From assembly GCA_032622095.1 (NCBI GenBank), contig CP136062.1, forward strand, positions 14,599,710 to 14,663,709: a DNA stretch of 64,000 nucleotides, given 5' to 3'. How positions within the stretch are numbered: the first letter of the stretch is position 1; every line of letters starts with the position of its first letter. Source of the stretch: Siphonodentalium dalli. Lineage: Eukaryota; Mollusca; Scaphopoda; Gadilida; Siphonodentaliidae. A program made the translations under genes and the position numbers. A model generated the notes under the pieces. That model saw only the letters and a list, made by a program, of their open reading frames with translations. It was not told the origin of the DNA and searched no databases. Shown in pieces: positions 24,083 through 33,328 of the stretch.

Positions 24083-24173
24083 GCAGAATAAGGTAATTGA
24101 GGTGTATTTGGTGATGCTAGCCTGTTGTATGGGGTAGCAACACTAAATTCACCATCTGGGGACTTCATTCTGC
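24083..24173. repeat. 92-nt hairpin repeat, copy 5
   Basis: Starts CAGAATAAGGTAATTGAGGT and ends TCTGGGGACTTCATTCTG. Upstream CCCAGAAGATGAGGCCTAAG is shared with copies 2, 4 and 7. Confidence 0.75.
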
Positions 24174-24425
24174 AAATGTCAGACACACTATGTCCAGGCT
24201 TGGAGAAATGAACAATGGACTATTCCTTGTAGACTCTGGTAGTTGTTTAGCTAATGTCATGTCTTGTAATGACAGATGATAAACTGGTCTGAAGCAAGCA
24301 GTATTCAGCAAGAGGATCAGGTGACCACACTATGATTAATTGGCTTTTTCAATAATACAGGCTAGAGTGTCCTCTTAAAAATTAATAGTGCATAGCAAAG
24401 GGGTGTGAATTATAAAGGGCCATAA

Positions 24426-25651
24426 CAGGCCTCAGCCTAGGGGTTCAGAACAGGGAGACTTGAAGTCTCCCTCCAGGAAATTTAGGGAGACTTCAGGAAA
24501 TTTAGGGAGACTTCAGGGAGAAGTGGAGACTACCGAAAATTGACAATTTTCAACTATCGCTTTATTTTATCACATCAATAAAAAAAATTAAAACATAAAA
24601 TAAGAAATAAATAATTGTTATTTTACATTTAAATTTTTTGGAAATGTTTTGTGTAGCTATCATTTAAGCAAGACAATTATCAAGTTACAGTAGTAGTTAA
24701 TTTTTTAACTAAATGGAAGAAGTATTATTTCCTAGACTGCAGCATGGAAGATATACGTTTGTAGTATTGACTATTGTCAGATTGTACAGTCTGAATCATG
24801 ATGCATGTACCGGTAAGTTGTAACTTTGTAAGTTTAATTTGGTCACGGCTGTAATGTGGGTGTCCGCTAAAATAAACAATAAGGATTAACTAACAAAGGA
24901 GTTGCAAAAGCTTTTATGTGAGTGAGTGGTTCGGGGGGGGGGGGGGCTAGCCCGGGATTCTCGAAAGGGCCGAGGGGCACCTTTCCTTAATCCCTAAAAG
25001 CTTTTAGTTTTATTGCTAAAGCTTTTATTAATTAATGGCCTCCATTAATTAATGCCAACATCACTGGTATAATCCGATTAAAGCAATAAACTTGACATTT
25101 ATTTATTTACGGAAGCGGTCTCTTCAAAAAGTGTGACGCGGTCTCTTCAAAAAGTGCAACGCGTTACCGAAACGAACTTCCGAAGCACCTGGTACATACT
25201 CTAATAATGTCGTATTTGTTTTATATCTGAAAAGCGGGACAGTGGTCTTTTAAGTTAATTAAATCATTTATTTGTGACACTTACGATGGTCAATAACAAC
25301 ACAGATGCTAACATCTCATCGTGTTTTCAGCATGTCAAAACATTCGTGATTAACATTCATTACTGCAAAGAGAACAACGGCGACTGAATAACAACACAAA
25401 ACAATAGGTCATATTTTATTTTAAACACTTGGGACTTTGTCTCTGCATCGTCCGTTTCTTTTTGGGATGGCCGCCACAATTAATCTATATACGGACATGT
25501 CTGGAAAAAAAACTAGAAAAACAATTAAGGAAAAAACAAATTCCCCTTAAAATTGAAGGCGACTTCGATTTCGCCTTAGAGCGACGATAGGGCGAAGTCA
25601 GCCACAGTAAGGCGAAAATCTCGCCTGAGTCGCCTTGTGAGCTGAGACCTG
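24426..25651. mobile_element. Non-autonomous hAT-type element (1,226 bp) with 8-bp target duplication
   Basis: Terminal inverted repeat CAGGCCTCAGC at the left and GCTGAGACCTG at the right, flanked by identical GGCCATAA (24418-24425 and 25652-25659). An 8-bp duplication and a CAG start fit hAT transposons. The inside has a short tandem repeat (GGGAGACTTCAGG, about 24457-24520), a 14-base G run (24933-24946) and GGCGA-rich sequence near the right end. No transposase is seen. It is nested in the family B repeat. Confidence 0.85.
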
Positions 25652-26603
25652 GGCCATAACTCTGTTAAAATATATCGGATCAAACCCATATTTTAACTTG
25701 ATCTGTATATAAGTGTCAAAAATTCATATACCAAATTTGGTGTTGGTCAGATGAAAAATGTTTGAGTAATCCTGTCTTGGATGAATTCGATATCAAAACA
25801 AGAGTGGAAGGGGTTAAATAAACAATACCAAAATCCATACAGATGAAGAACATGCTAAGAAAAATCTAGGTAAGAAATATGAGGCTGTGATGTGTCCTAA
25901 ACAAAAATTAAAGGTCAAAATGCAAAAATTAAATTTTTTGTTTTTAAAGTTATGTCCCTGGCTCTGCCCCTATTTGACCCAGTGACCCCATTTGAACAAA
26001 TCTGAACCCCAGTCACCCAAGGTATCTCTGTACCAAATATAAGCTAAATCGGCCAAATATTTTTTTAGAAGAAGTCATTGTAAGAATCACTATGAGTTAT
26101 GGCCCTGGTTTCTCAACTAATTGACCGGGTGACCTCATTTGAACAAATCTGAACACCAGTCACCCAAGGACTCTCCATACCAAATATTAGCTAAATTGGC
26201 CCAATGGTTATGGACAAGAAGTTGTTGTAAGAATTACTATGGAGGAATAGAGTTATGGCCCTTGTTTCGCAACTATTTGACCCAGTGACCTCATTTGAAC
26301 AAATCTGAATGAGAGTCACCTAGGGAACATACACACCAAATATGAACCAATTCGGTTTGATGGTTTAAGAGGAGAAGATGTTTTTAAAAAAGTTGACGGA
26401 CGGACAGACAGACGGACAGACAGACGGACGGACGGACGAGGAGTGATGACTATAGCTCCACCGGAGACTTTGTCTCAGGTGAGCTAAAAACAAACCAGCT
26501 AATTAGGTCTACCGATGTACATCACACCTTCTTTGTTCAGTTAATTGGCCCTATTGTATTAGTGTGACTCTACAGTCGTTGTCTACAGCATTCCCAATAA
26601 TAT

Positions 26604-26849
26604 TTTGGAAATTTTGAACATTCAATATAAAAATGACTAATGAATATAGGGCTGATATTGGAGCCGGTATCGAGCGACCTTAATTGTTGTATCGGTGTCG
26701 AGATTTGACACGCCTTTGCATGCCTGGCTAAGCTGATTGCTGTTCACCTCAGAAATAATTCGTGCGCGAAGCCTTGTTGATTGGTGAACCATCCAATGTT
26801 AATATTCATTTTTGGAACAGCGCGTCCACTGAACGGACTCAATTTATTT
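26604..26849 (+). repeat. Ngaro-type element, left split direct repeat A1
   Basis: Starts TTTGGAAATTTTGAACATTC and is about 97% identical to 36052-36297. It forms the left end of the tyrosine-recombinase retrotransposon that continues at 32464. Identity to the right copy stops exactly where the LTR element has inserted. Confidence 0.85.
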
Positions 26850-26853
26850 GAGG

Positions 26854-27077
26854 TGTTGTGAAATGGACCACATAAATAATGCTCTGGATGTGTAACTGAT
26901 GTTTATTGCTGCAAAACTGGAAGTGAGGGGTTTTCTGGCACTTGGGATTCAAACTTGAAGCTGATAGATACGTTCTCATCAATTTAAGCTGTCCAAGTCA
27001 TCACAAACTAGGTAATTATACGTTATATAGTTATAATAACCATATACTTACCTTCACGAAGTGTTATAGACACTTCA
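26854..27077 (+). repeat. 5' LTR
   Basis: Begins TGTTGTGAAATGGACCAC and ends TATAGACACTTCA (TG...CA). Matches the 3' LTR except for GGGG/GGCG, GGTAATT/GGTCATT and a 2-bp GA indel. Confidence 0.93.
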
Positions 27078-27096
27078 TTGGTGTCAGAAGCAAAGA
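27078..27096 (+). promoter_or_regulatory. Primer-binding site, tRNA-Leu-like
   Basis: Immediately after the LTR, TTGGTGTCAGAAGCAAAG contains TGGTGTCAGAAG, the complement of the 3' end of many animal leucine tRNAs with the CCA tail. Confidence 0.7.
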
Positions 27097-27389
27097 AGCA
27101 AGCCGAGATAGTGATTTTTCTGTCTTAAAATTTTGCTCAAGACAGATTTAAACGCTAGTCATTTTTGTGGCAATCGGTATTACTGAATGCCTTAGTATAT
27201 CAATGTATCATCGCCTTTCATCACCGGCATTACTGGAGATGAAAGTATAAAAATTCTGCCATTCCTGACAAGAATCGTTAAACAATTTTTCCAACTATTT
27301 TCCGCCTATTTTTTTCGTCACAACTACCATAATTAATCGGTATTCCCGAATAAGTGGTACGCTATAAGTAACGAAAGATAACAAGTGTT

Positions 27390-27697
27390 AGTGAAGATGT
27401 CTACTTTGAATATAAATGATAAAATGGCAGACTTGCCCCTGGTGCAAGTGGGTGTAAGGATCGAGTGTAAGGAAAGTCACTTTTTCTGAAAGTGATTTTG
27501 AAGATGACGCCCATTCCCTGATCCGTCCTATCAACAGCGAACCATCGAACACAAGTGATATTCAGCAGGAATTGAGCTCACTGAAAGGAGGAATGAAGGC
27601 GATGTCTGATAAATTTTCTCAGAAATTTGACAAAATAATTTCTATTTTATCTGAGAAACCCAGGGACAAGGACCCGAAAGACTGATCAGAAAGGAGT
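27390..27697 (+). pseudogene. Gag N-terminal region, frame broken
   Basis: ATG at 27397 (AGTGAAGATGTCTACTTTG) opens a frame that stops after about 30 codons. A second frame then reads FSESDFEDDAHSLIRP and a coiled segment ELSSLKGGMKAMSDKFSQKF before a stop at 27684-27686. Together they look like the acidic and coiled N-terminus of Gag, upstream of the main frame starting at 27698. At least one frameshift and one stop separate them. Confidence 0.6.
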
Positions 27698-29062
27698 TTG
27701 AATGTTACGGGATCACATTACAAAGGTCCATTACCTCCGAAAATGTCATACTTCGACGGCAAAATTGATTGGAGGAGCTTCCATACTCAGTTTGACTTCA
27801 TCGGCGACAAATATGGCTGGTCGTTAGAGGAGCGCCGAGATAGATTTGTTGAATCCCTACGTGACAAGGCTTTAAAGTTTTACTGCACATGTCCTCCTTC
27901 AGTACAACATGATTATGGAAAGTTGATGGAAAAGTTTGGACAACGATTTGGTCGTAACGAGCTACCTCACACAATCAGGCGACAGCTACAGGATGTACGT
28001 CAAAACGTGGATGAATCAATTGATGCATTTGCTGAAAGGGTACAGGATCTGGCATATGAAGGCTATGCTAATGCCACTCCCGAAATGATAGAGACAGTTT
28101 CTATTGATGCATTCTTCAAAGGCCTACAAGACAAACGTGCAGCCTACTCAGCAATGGAACGAAATCCTATGACACTTGACACCGCGATACAATGGGTGAA
28201 CAGTTCAATGCTGAACTACAGGATGCTGGTTGGTCAGAGGAAAGCAGATGTGGATGATATGGTACCACTAGCACTGAGAAGTCTCGAGAAATTTGCAAGT
28301 TGTGAGATGTACCGGTACAACCAAGAGTTAGATGTGAGTTCAGTTGCAGACATCCCTGATCGAGAAGACAGCTTGGCCAATTGGTTGGAAAGTGTGCCCA
28401 GAGAGACTCTGAAATCCAGACAGCATGATGATCATGACCTGAAGACTGTGTGGGATATGCTGAAGGGTGAGAAAATAGACGTCAATCTTGCCAGTCCAGC
28501 AATTAAACACTGGAGCTTATGCTTGCCCCAATTGCAGGATTTAGGTGGAATCATATTCTACAAATGGGTTGAAGAAGGTGGCTCTCGTCAATTGCTGGTA
28601 GTCCCACGAAACATGGTCCCCGAAATATTGAATCACTGCCATAGCACTAGGTCCGGAGGGCATTTAGGTATTCAAAAGACAGTGGCACGAGTGAAGCAAC
28701 ACTTCATATGGTACAAAGTATCTCAGGACTGTGAAGACTTTGTTAAAGCCTGCAAGATGTGTAACCTGAAAAAAAAGGCAAACAGGAAGTCCAAAGCCAA
28801 TCTCGGCCAGTACCATGTGGGGTACCCTCTGGAGAGGATCCACATCGAGATATTGGGACCACTAACTGAAACCACTCTAGGCAACAAGTATGTGCTGATG
28901 ATTGTAGACCAATTCTCAAAATGGTTCGAGTGTTTTCCTATTCCCAATCAGATCGCAGAAACTATCTCCAGGACTTTGGTCGACAACTTCATATCTCGTT
29001 TCGGATGTCCGTTCCAAATTCATAGTGACCAGGGCCGGAATTTTTTATGGCAATCTATTTAA
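27698..29062 (+). CDS. Gag-integrase fusion frame, lacking protease, RT and RNase H
   Basis: 454 codons. Residues 1-190 are a Ty3/gypsy-type Gag (MSYFDGKIDWRSFHTQF, then GW...E and a retroposon-Gag helix bundle). Near residues 190-225 the text passes directly into the linker that normally follows RNase H (DIPDREDSLANWLE). The integrase HHCC zinc finger is at about residues 312-356 (HCHSTRSGGHLG ... CKMCN). The catalytic core follows with HIEILGPL and HSDQGRNF. The first catalytic Asp is Glu (E384, GAG at 28847-28849). The second Asp (D444) is present. The frame ends at TAA after a T6 run (29041-29046) and resumes one frame over. The junction keeps the frame, so it may be an established non-autonomous form rather than random decay. 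Confidence 0.85.
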   Translation: MNVTGSHYKGPLPPKMSYFDGKIDWRSFHTQFDFIGDKYGWSLEERRDRFVESLRDKALKFYCTCPPSVQHDYGKLMEKFGQRFGRNELPHTIRRQLQDVRQNVDESIDAFAERVQDLAYEGYANATPEMIETVSIDAFFKGLQDKRAAYSAMERNPMTLDTAIQWVNSSMLNYRMLVGQRKADVDDMVPLALRSLEKFASCEMYRYNQELDVSSVADIPDREDSLANWLESVPRETLKSRQHDDHDLKTVWDMLKGEKIDVNLASPAIKHWSLCLPQLQDLGGIIFYKWVEEGGSRQLLVVPRNMVPEILNHCHSTRSGGHLGIQKTVARVKQHFIWYKVSQDCEDFVKACKMCNLKKKANRKSKANLGQYHVGYPLERIHIEILGPLTETTLGNKYVLMIVDQFSKWFECFPIPNQIAETISRTLVDNFISRFGCPFQIHSDQGRNFLWQSI

Positions 29063-30272
29063 GCAATTGTGTGAACTTCTTGAAATTGCCAAGACAAGGA
29101 CCACTCCCTACCACCCATGTTCAAACGGACATGTTGAGAGGTACAATAGGGTGCTACTGCAGGCCATCCGATGCTCACTTGAAGGGAAACAGAATGAGTG
29201 GGACATACATATACCCCAACAAGCAGGAGCGATTAGAGCAACAGTCAACAGACAGACTGGGTATACTCACTATACTGCAAATTACTGGGTGCTCGGCAGG
29301 GAAGTTTTGCAACCAGTCAACATCCTACATGGCACATCTGTTATGACCTCAGAGAAGGAGACCCCAGCCCAATGCATCATGGACTTGAGGGATTCTATGG
29401 CGAAAGCACACTATCTGGCACGAGAGTCACTGAAAGAATCACAGAGGAGGCAAAAACGCGACTATGATGTCAACCGAAACAACAGTTAACTCTGGGTTGG
29501 TGATATTGTGTATCTGTTGAACTCAGCCACAAAAGTGGGTCAGAGCTCCAAACTACAGCCCCCCTGGAAAGGTCCGTATTTGATTACGAAGATGTTGTCT
29601 CCAGTGCTGGTCAGAATAAAGGATAGGAAGTCCGAAAGGGTTGTTCACAATGATCGACTGAAGATATGCAGTGATTGGGTGGTGCCCATTTGGCTGAAGA
29701 GACTACGCCACAAGTATGTGTTTGAGCAGGATGCAGAGACACCAAAATTTACGAAGCCCGAGGTACCTTGTCATCATGATGATTCACCCACTTCCCCAAA
29801 TGGTTCAGATAATGTACCATCAATCAGTGGACATCACCCTGTTGATACCCCGGTATTACCAGAGTTTCCTTCCGTCAGTGTACCTAGGCCAGATCCTATA
29901 CAACTTGATTATGATGAGGTGGACGAAACACCGGTATCCCCGGAGTTTACACTTGGCAGTGGTATACAGACAACCAAGGCTATTGCGCACTCAGATGAGT
30001 TGGGTACCATATATACAGAAGAATCAGACACAAGGACAGCTGTTGAAGATGGTGATCATACCGATATTATCCCCGAGCCGGTATCCCCGGATCTGGGCCC
30101 AATACAACAATCCGATAGTCAGTGCAATGCCGCCGGGATCACGGATGATGATCGATTAGCTATCCCTACACCGGTATCTCCGGAGCTGGGTTGTGTGCCA
30201 CAGTCTAGTAATGTCACCAGAAAGAGGTCCATCAAACGACCTCAACATCTGGATGCCTATGAATTGTATTAG
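29048..30272 (+). pseudogene. Integrase C-terminal half and extension (frameshifted, one internal stop)
   Basis: Continues the integrase in another frame: YGNLFKQLCELLE, then TRTTPYHPCSNGHVERYNR. Here E (GAG 29136-29138) is the third acid, about 35 residues after the second. A stop TAA at 29487-29489 interrupts NNS*LWVGDIVYLLN. The frame then continues with the GPY/F module (PPWKGPYLITKMLSPVLVRI) and VVHNDRLKI. A 150-residue acidic tail carries four imperfect repeats of the type TPVSPEF/PVSPELG, ending in a basic RKRSIKRPQH at 30272. GPY/F places it with Ty3/gypsy (Metaviridae-type) integrases. Confidence 0.85.
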
Positions 30273-30331
30273 ACTTAGTTAGATGGTGATGCGATTTGTA
30301 AATAAATGTATATTAATCATAAATGTTTGTC

Positions 30332-30346
30332 TTTTTCATATCAGTA
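30332..30346 (+). promoter_or_regulatory. Candidate splice acceptor before the accessory ORF
   Basis: TTTGTCTTTTTCATATCAG, a pyrimidine-rich tract ending in CAG, stops 5 bp before the ATG at 30350. This position suits a spliced subgenomic mRNA such as those used for env genes. The donor would be in the 5' leader and was not identified. Confidence 0.45.
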
Positions 30347-30349
30347 GAC

Positions 30350-31796
30350 ATGGACGAAGCTCTTTTCATCCCTAACTATGATGATACTTCTGATAAAGTG
30401 GATCGGGACGAAGCCCTGTTCTCCCCGGTTTATGATGATATATCATATGATGATAAAGAAAATGAACCAACCTATGAAGAAGTTCCTACTTCATCCTCCA
30501 AGGGAGTGCGGTGTCCGGTTTGCCTAAAAAAATATGTACACTTGAAGCGACATGTGGTATCGGTTCACCTTCCCTGGTTCTTTGCTCCTCAAACTGCCTG
30601 CTGGATATGTAACAAACAATACGTCCAGCTGAATCTGCTCCAGCAGCATGTATTAAGAGTGCATCCAACAACATACCCTGCTTGGGACACATTTAATGAC
30701 GACCATATAATGCCATGGAGTGGAAGGATGTTAGGCTGGTTCCTCAAACTTATGGTTTCTAAGGATCCAATCGTAAATGTCCGGAAACAGGAATCTATCG
30801 ACGCTGAATTGAGTCTCATTCTTGTAAGAATAGCTACAGAAGAGTTTGCAGCAATGTTCGGTTTAGACAAAATTCCTGCATCCATGTTCCATTGGCGCAC
30901 GGCAGTGTCCATGCTATCGGACCTTTCTGTGGAAGGAAAAGCATTGGCAAAGGTAGGAGAAGGGTCTCTTCTCAACATCACTGATTTCGTTCCAGCACAT
31001 CCTCTGGTGGACGGCCACTTCCATTTGGACATGTTGATGGTGAGGCATGGGGTTACACAGCTAGGCAGCCTTCAACACTCTAGTGACAATGACCTTCGTC
31101 TAGCCGTTGCAAACTTTTGCTGGCCCCGTCATTGGGACAAAGCAGGTCGAAATCGGGAGGAGAATGTTGTATCCACTATTGGCCTGCACCCACGAGTTGT
31201 CGGATTCGAAAATGGGAGGAAAATGGATAGATTTCTTTGTGATTTGGAAGAGAGAATTGGCAATGGTGCATTCGTGGCGATCGGTGAGTGTGGCTTGGAC
31301 TACAGTGGTGAACCGGGTCCAAAGGAAATTGCGTCACAGAAGCATATCTTCGAGAGGCAACTGAGAATGGCTGAATTCCGGAACCTATCAGTTGTGATTC
31401 ATTGCAGAGGAGCTGTTTTTGGTTTGGGATGATTGTGAGAACATAATGAAATCCAATCTTTACAGGAATCATGAAATACACTTTTATTCCATTACTGGAT
31501 CTGTTGAGATGTATACTAGGCTCTCAAGTCATTTTCGCCATATTTTCTTTGGACTCTCACCGCTGATCACCAGAAGGAGTGATGCCCTGGTCTCACTAGT
31601 GAGAACAATGGATGTCAATCACATGATCACAGAAACTGATTCACCATATCTGAAGCCACAGGGGACCGACGAATACAGCACCCCGTTTTCTGTGAGACAT
31701 GTAGTCAACGAGGTAGCCAACATTAAGAATCTTCCTGCATCTATAGTATGTGCCATATCTCTTAAAAACGTACATGCTCTTTTCCGGCAGGAGTAA
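30350..31796 (+). CDS. C2H2 zinc-finger / TatD-family metal-dependent hydrolase ORF carried by the LTR element
   Basis: ATG at 30350 (GACATGG) is preferred over the upstream ATG at 30323 because a splice acceptor lies between them. The acidic N-terminus is followed by two C2H2 fingers: CPVCLKKYVHLKRH with VVSVH (C55, C58) and CWICNKQYVQ with HVLRVH (C84, C87). A linker of about 110 residues follows, then a TatD-type barrel with DGHFHLD (H223, H225), STIGLHP, IGECGLDY (E313), VIHCRG (H351), HFYSITGS (H at 31479) and TETDSPYL (D at 31638). All metal ligands expected of TatD enzymes are present. A single frameshift at a T5 run (31416-31420) splits it. TatD proteins are Mg-dependent 3'-5' nucleases; the role in a retrotransposon is unknown. 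Confidence 0.85.
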
Positions 31797-32227
31797 AGTC
31801 GTCAGAGGGATCTATGTTTTTAACTTGCACTGGTGGAGGACTTATGTTTTTAGATGAACTGTTTTTGCACCTGACACTTTCATGTGTACCTGAACATGAA
31901 ATAGCTGATAACCGACATAGCAGATTCACATGGATCAACTCAACACAGGAGTGACATTTTGTACCCGGTATCTCTGGGTTGCAAAATGTCGATAGACATC
32001 AGAATAATGACAGGATGATCCCCTGAATCGAGTATCTATGGCCTAGCTAGGATCAGTTCCATCCTCAGATTCTGGCGAGATTTGTGACCACATGTTTTTC
32101 TGTTTGGTGGGTTTTCGTGTGCACATGTCCCGATGTCGCTGGGACATTGGTGAATCATCGTACGTGTGTCCCGGTATCTCTGGGATGATTTGCTAGTTTC
32201 TGGGAGATGCTTCCAAACAAAAACAAT
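31797..32227 (+). other. 3' untranslated part of the LTR element
   Basis: No ORF. Contains small inverted repeats of the type CCCGGTATCTCTGGG (about 31967-31979 and 32170-32184), echoing CCGGTATCCCCGGA words in the pol tail, and a longer pair around ACATTTTGTA ... TGCAAAATGT (31952-31990). Function unknown. Confidence 0.5.
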
Positions 32228-32241
32228 AAAACGGAGGGAAG
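32228..32241 (+). promoter_or_regulatory. Polypurine tract
   Basis: AAAACGGAGGGAAG immediately before the 3' LTR, the expected plus-strand priming site. Confidence 0.75.
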
Positions 32242-32463
32242 TGTTGTGAAATGGACCACATAAATAATGCTCTGGATGTGTAACTGATGTTTATTGCTGC
32301 AAAACTGGAAGTGAGGCGTTTTCTGGCACTTGGGATTCAAACTTAGCTGATAGATACGTTCTCATCAATTTAAGCTGTCCAAGTCATCACAAACTAGGTC
32401 ATTATACGTTATATAGTTATAATAACCATATACTTACCTTCACGAAGTGTTATAGACACTTCA
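32242..32463 (+). repeat. 3' LTR
   Basis: TGTTGTGAAATGG ... GACACTTCA, 222 bp, about 99% identical to the 5' LTR and followed by the duplicated GAGG. Confidence 0.93.
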
Positions 32464-32736
32464 GAGGTAAGAAGTAACCTATCTTTATTCGATAGCTTCT
32501 GTTGGTTAACGAATTTAATATTCATTGTTGGCCTTAAACAATGCCAACGGGAGTCCGTTTAGCGTGGATAAATGGGACGTGGTGGACACTTCTTCGTTAA
32601 GATAGCCAGTGTATTCCGTTATGCAGTTATTGTATTCCTGGATGTATGTAGCTGGTTACAGCGAATGGTTGTAGTTCCTGCATAACTGTTGGTGACCTTT
32701 GGTGTACCGAAAATCGGCCATGGACGGTTGTGATTC

Positions 32737-32940
32737 GTGTTGTGGTCGGTGCAGAGATTGGTGTATTTGGTTAATAACTTAGCAGTATAGCTAACAGTGG
32801 TGCAGTGTATTAATCTGCGTGGTGGTTTATCCGACAGTTGTAATTCGGGTTGTGGTTGCAGGTGCTGAGATTGGTGCATATGGTTGATCAGTTAGCAGTA
32901 TAGCTGACAGTGGTGCAGTGTAATAATCTGCGTGGTGGTT
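32737..32940 (+). repeat. Imperfect tandem duplication in the Ngaro leader
   Basis: The phrase GAGATTGGTGTATTTGGTTA ... TGCGTGGTGGTT recurs after about 120 bp (GAGATTGGTGCATATGGTTG ... TGCGTGGTGGTT). No coding function seen. Confidence 0.7.
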
Positions 32941-32968
32941 ATAGCAGTGGTCGGATGACCCCGGTTTC

Positions 32969-33289
32969 TTGGAAACTCCGCTATTAGCGAGCCATGTTAA
33001 GAGTAAACCCAGAATAAAATCATTAACTGGACCGGTTTCCTCAAGCGAAAAAAGCTGGTTTTGTACCGATTTCCAGCGACAAAGATGTTCACTTGCTTCG
33101 GTTCACAATAAGATAATAAATGGGATTTCCCGACAAGTCAATCACATTTGCGCAACGTGTCTGATCAGAGATAAAGTTAGACTCGAGCATCCAGAAAGCT
33201 CAGGCGCATGTCCATATTTTGGAAATAATGGACATAGGGGGAATAACACATATTTTGGATATAATGGAAACAGGGGGAACAACTCATGA
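32969..33289 (+). pseudogene. Ngaro Gag C-terminal remnant with Cys/His motif
   Basis: 107 codons including the stop. WFCTDFQRQRCS, then HICATCLI and LEHPESSGACP give the Cys/His pattern found at the end of DIRS/Ngaro Gag proteins. The tail has two similar motifs (YFGNNGHRGNN, YFGYNGNRGNN). The usual N-terminal two thirds of Gag is absent. Confidence 0.7.
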
Positions 33290-33328
33290 CTCATTATCAA
33301 CACTTATTTAGATCAGAAACCCAAAAGA

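Larger units (their letters stand above)
21535..26490 (+). mobile_element. Hairpin-ended composite repeat, family B copy 1
   Basis: The 5' end carries AGTCAATGACTG (about 21542-21553), which is TCA-A-TGA centred like the pearl palindrome, followed by GTCGCTCACC. Repeated modules such as GGCCCTGGCTTCGCAACTAT and TTTGACCCAGTGACCTCATT recur many times (21680-22090, 22320-22560, 25930-26370). The 3' end has GACGGACGGACAGACGGACG-type repeats, then a hairpin at 26453-26486 ending in GGTGAGCTA and AAAAA. The right arm is the inverse of the 5' GCTCACC. The interior holds five 92-nt hairpins and a hAT insertion. A second copy is at 56780-59223. Confidence 0.7.
26854..32463 (+). mobile_element. Ty3/gypsy-type LTR retrotransposon with GAGG target duplication and TatD cargo
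   Basis: A 5,610-bp element bounded by LTRs of 224 and 222 bp that differ by two substitutions and one 2-bp indel. The flanking sequence GAGG (26850-26853 and 32464-32467) is duplicated. It has a primer-binding site after the 5' LTR and a polypurine tract before the 3' LTR. Coding order: Gag fused to integrase, a GPY/F-bearing C-terminal extension, and a separate zinc-finger/TatD ORF. Protease, reverse transcriptase and RNase H are missing, so the copy must rely on enzymes supplied in trans. The near-identical LTRs indicate recent insertion. Confidence 0.92.

Noticed and set aside
29047-29346. Alternative 99-codon ORF overlapping integrase
   Set aside because: Shadow frame of the integrase half; no domain in this frame.
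30589-31032. 147-codon minus-strand ORF over the TatD gene
   Set aside because: Antisense shadow of a frame with clear zinc-finger and TatD motifs.
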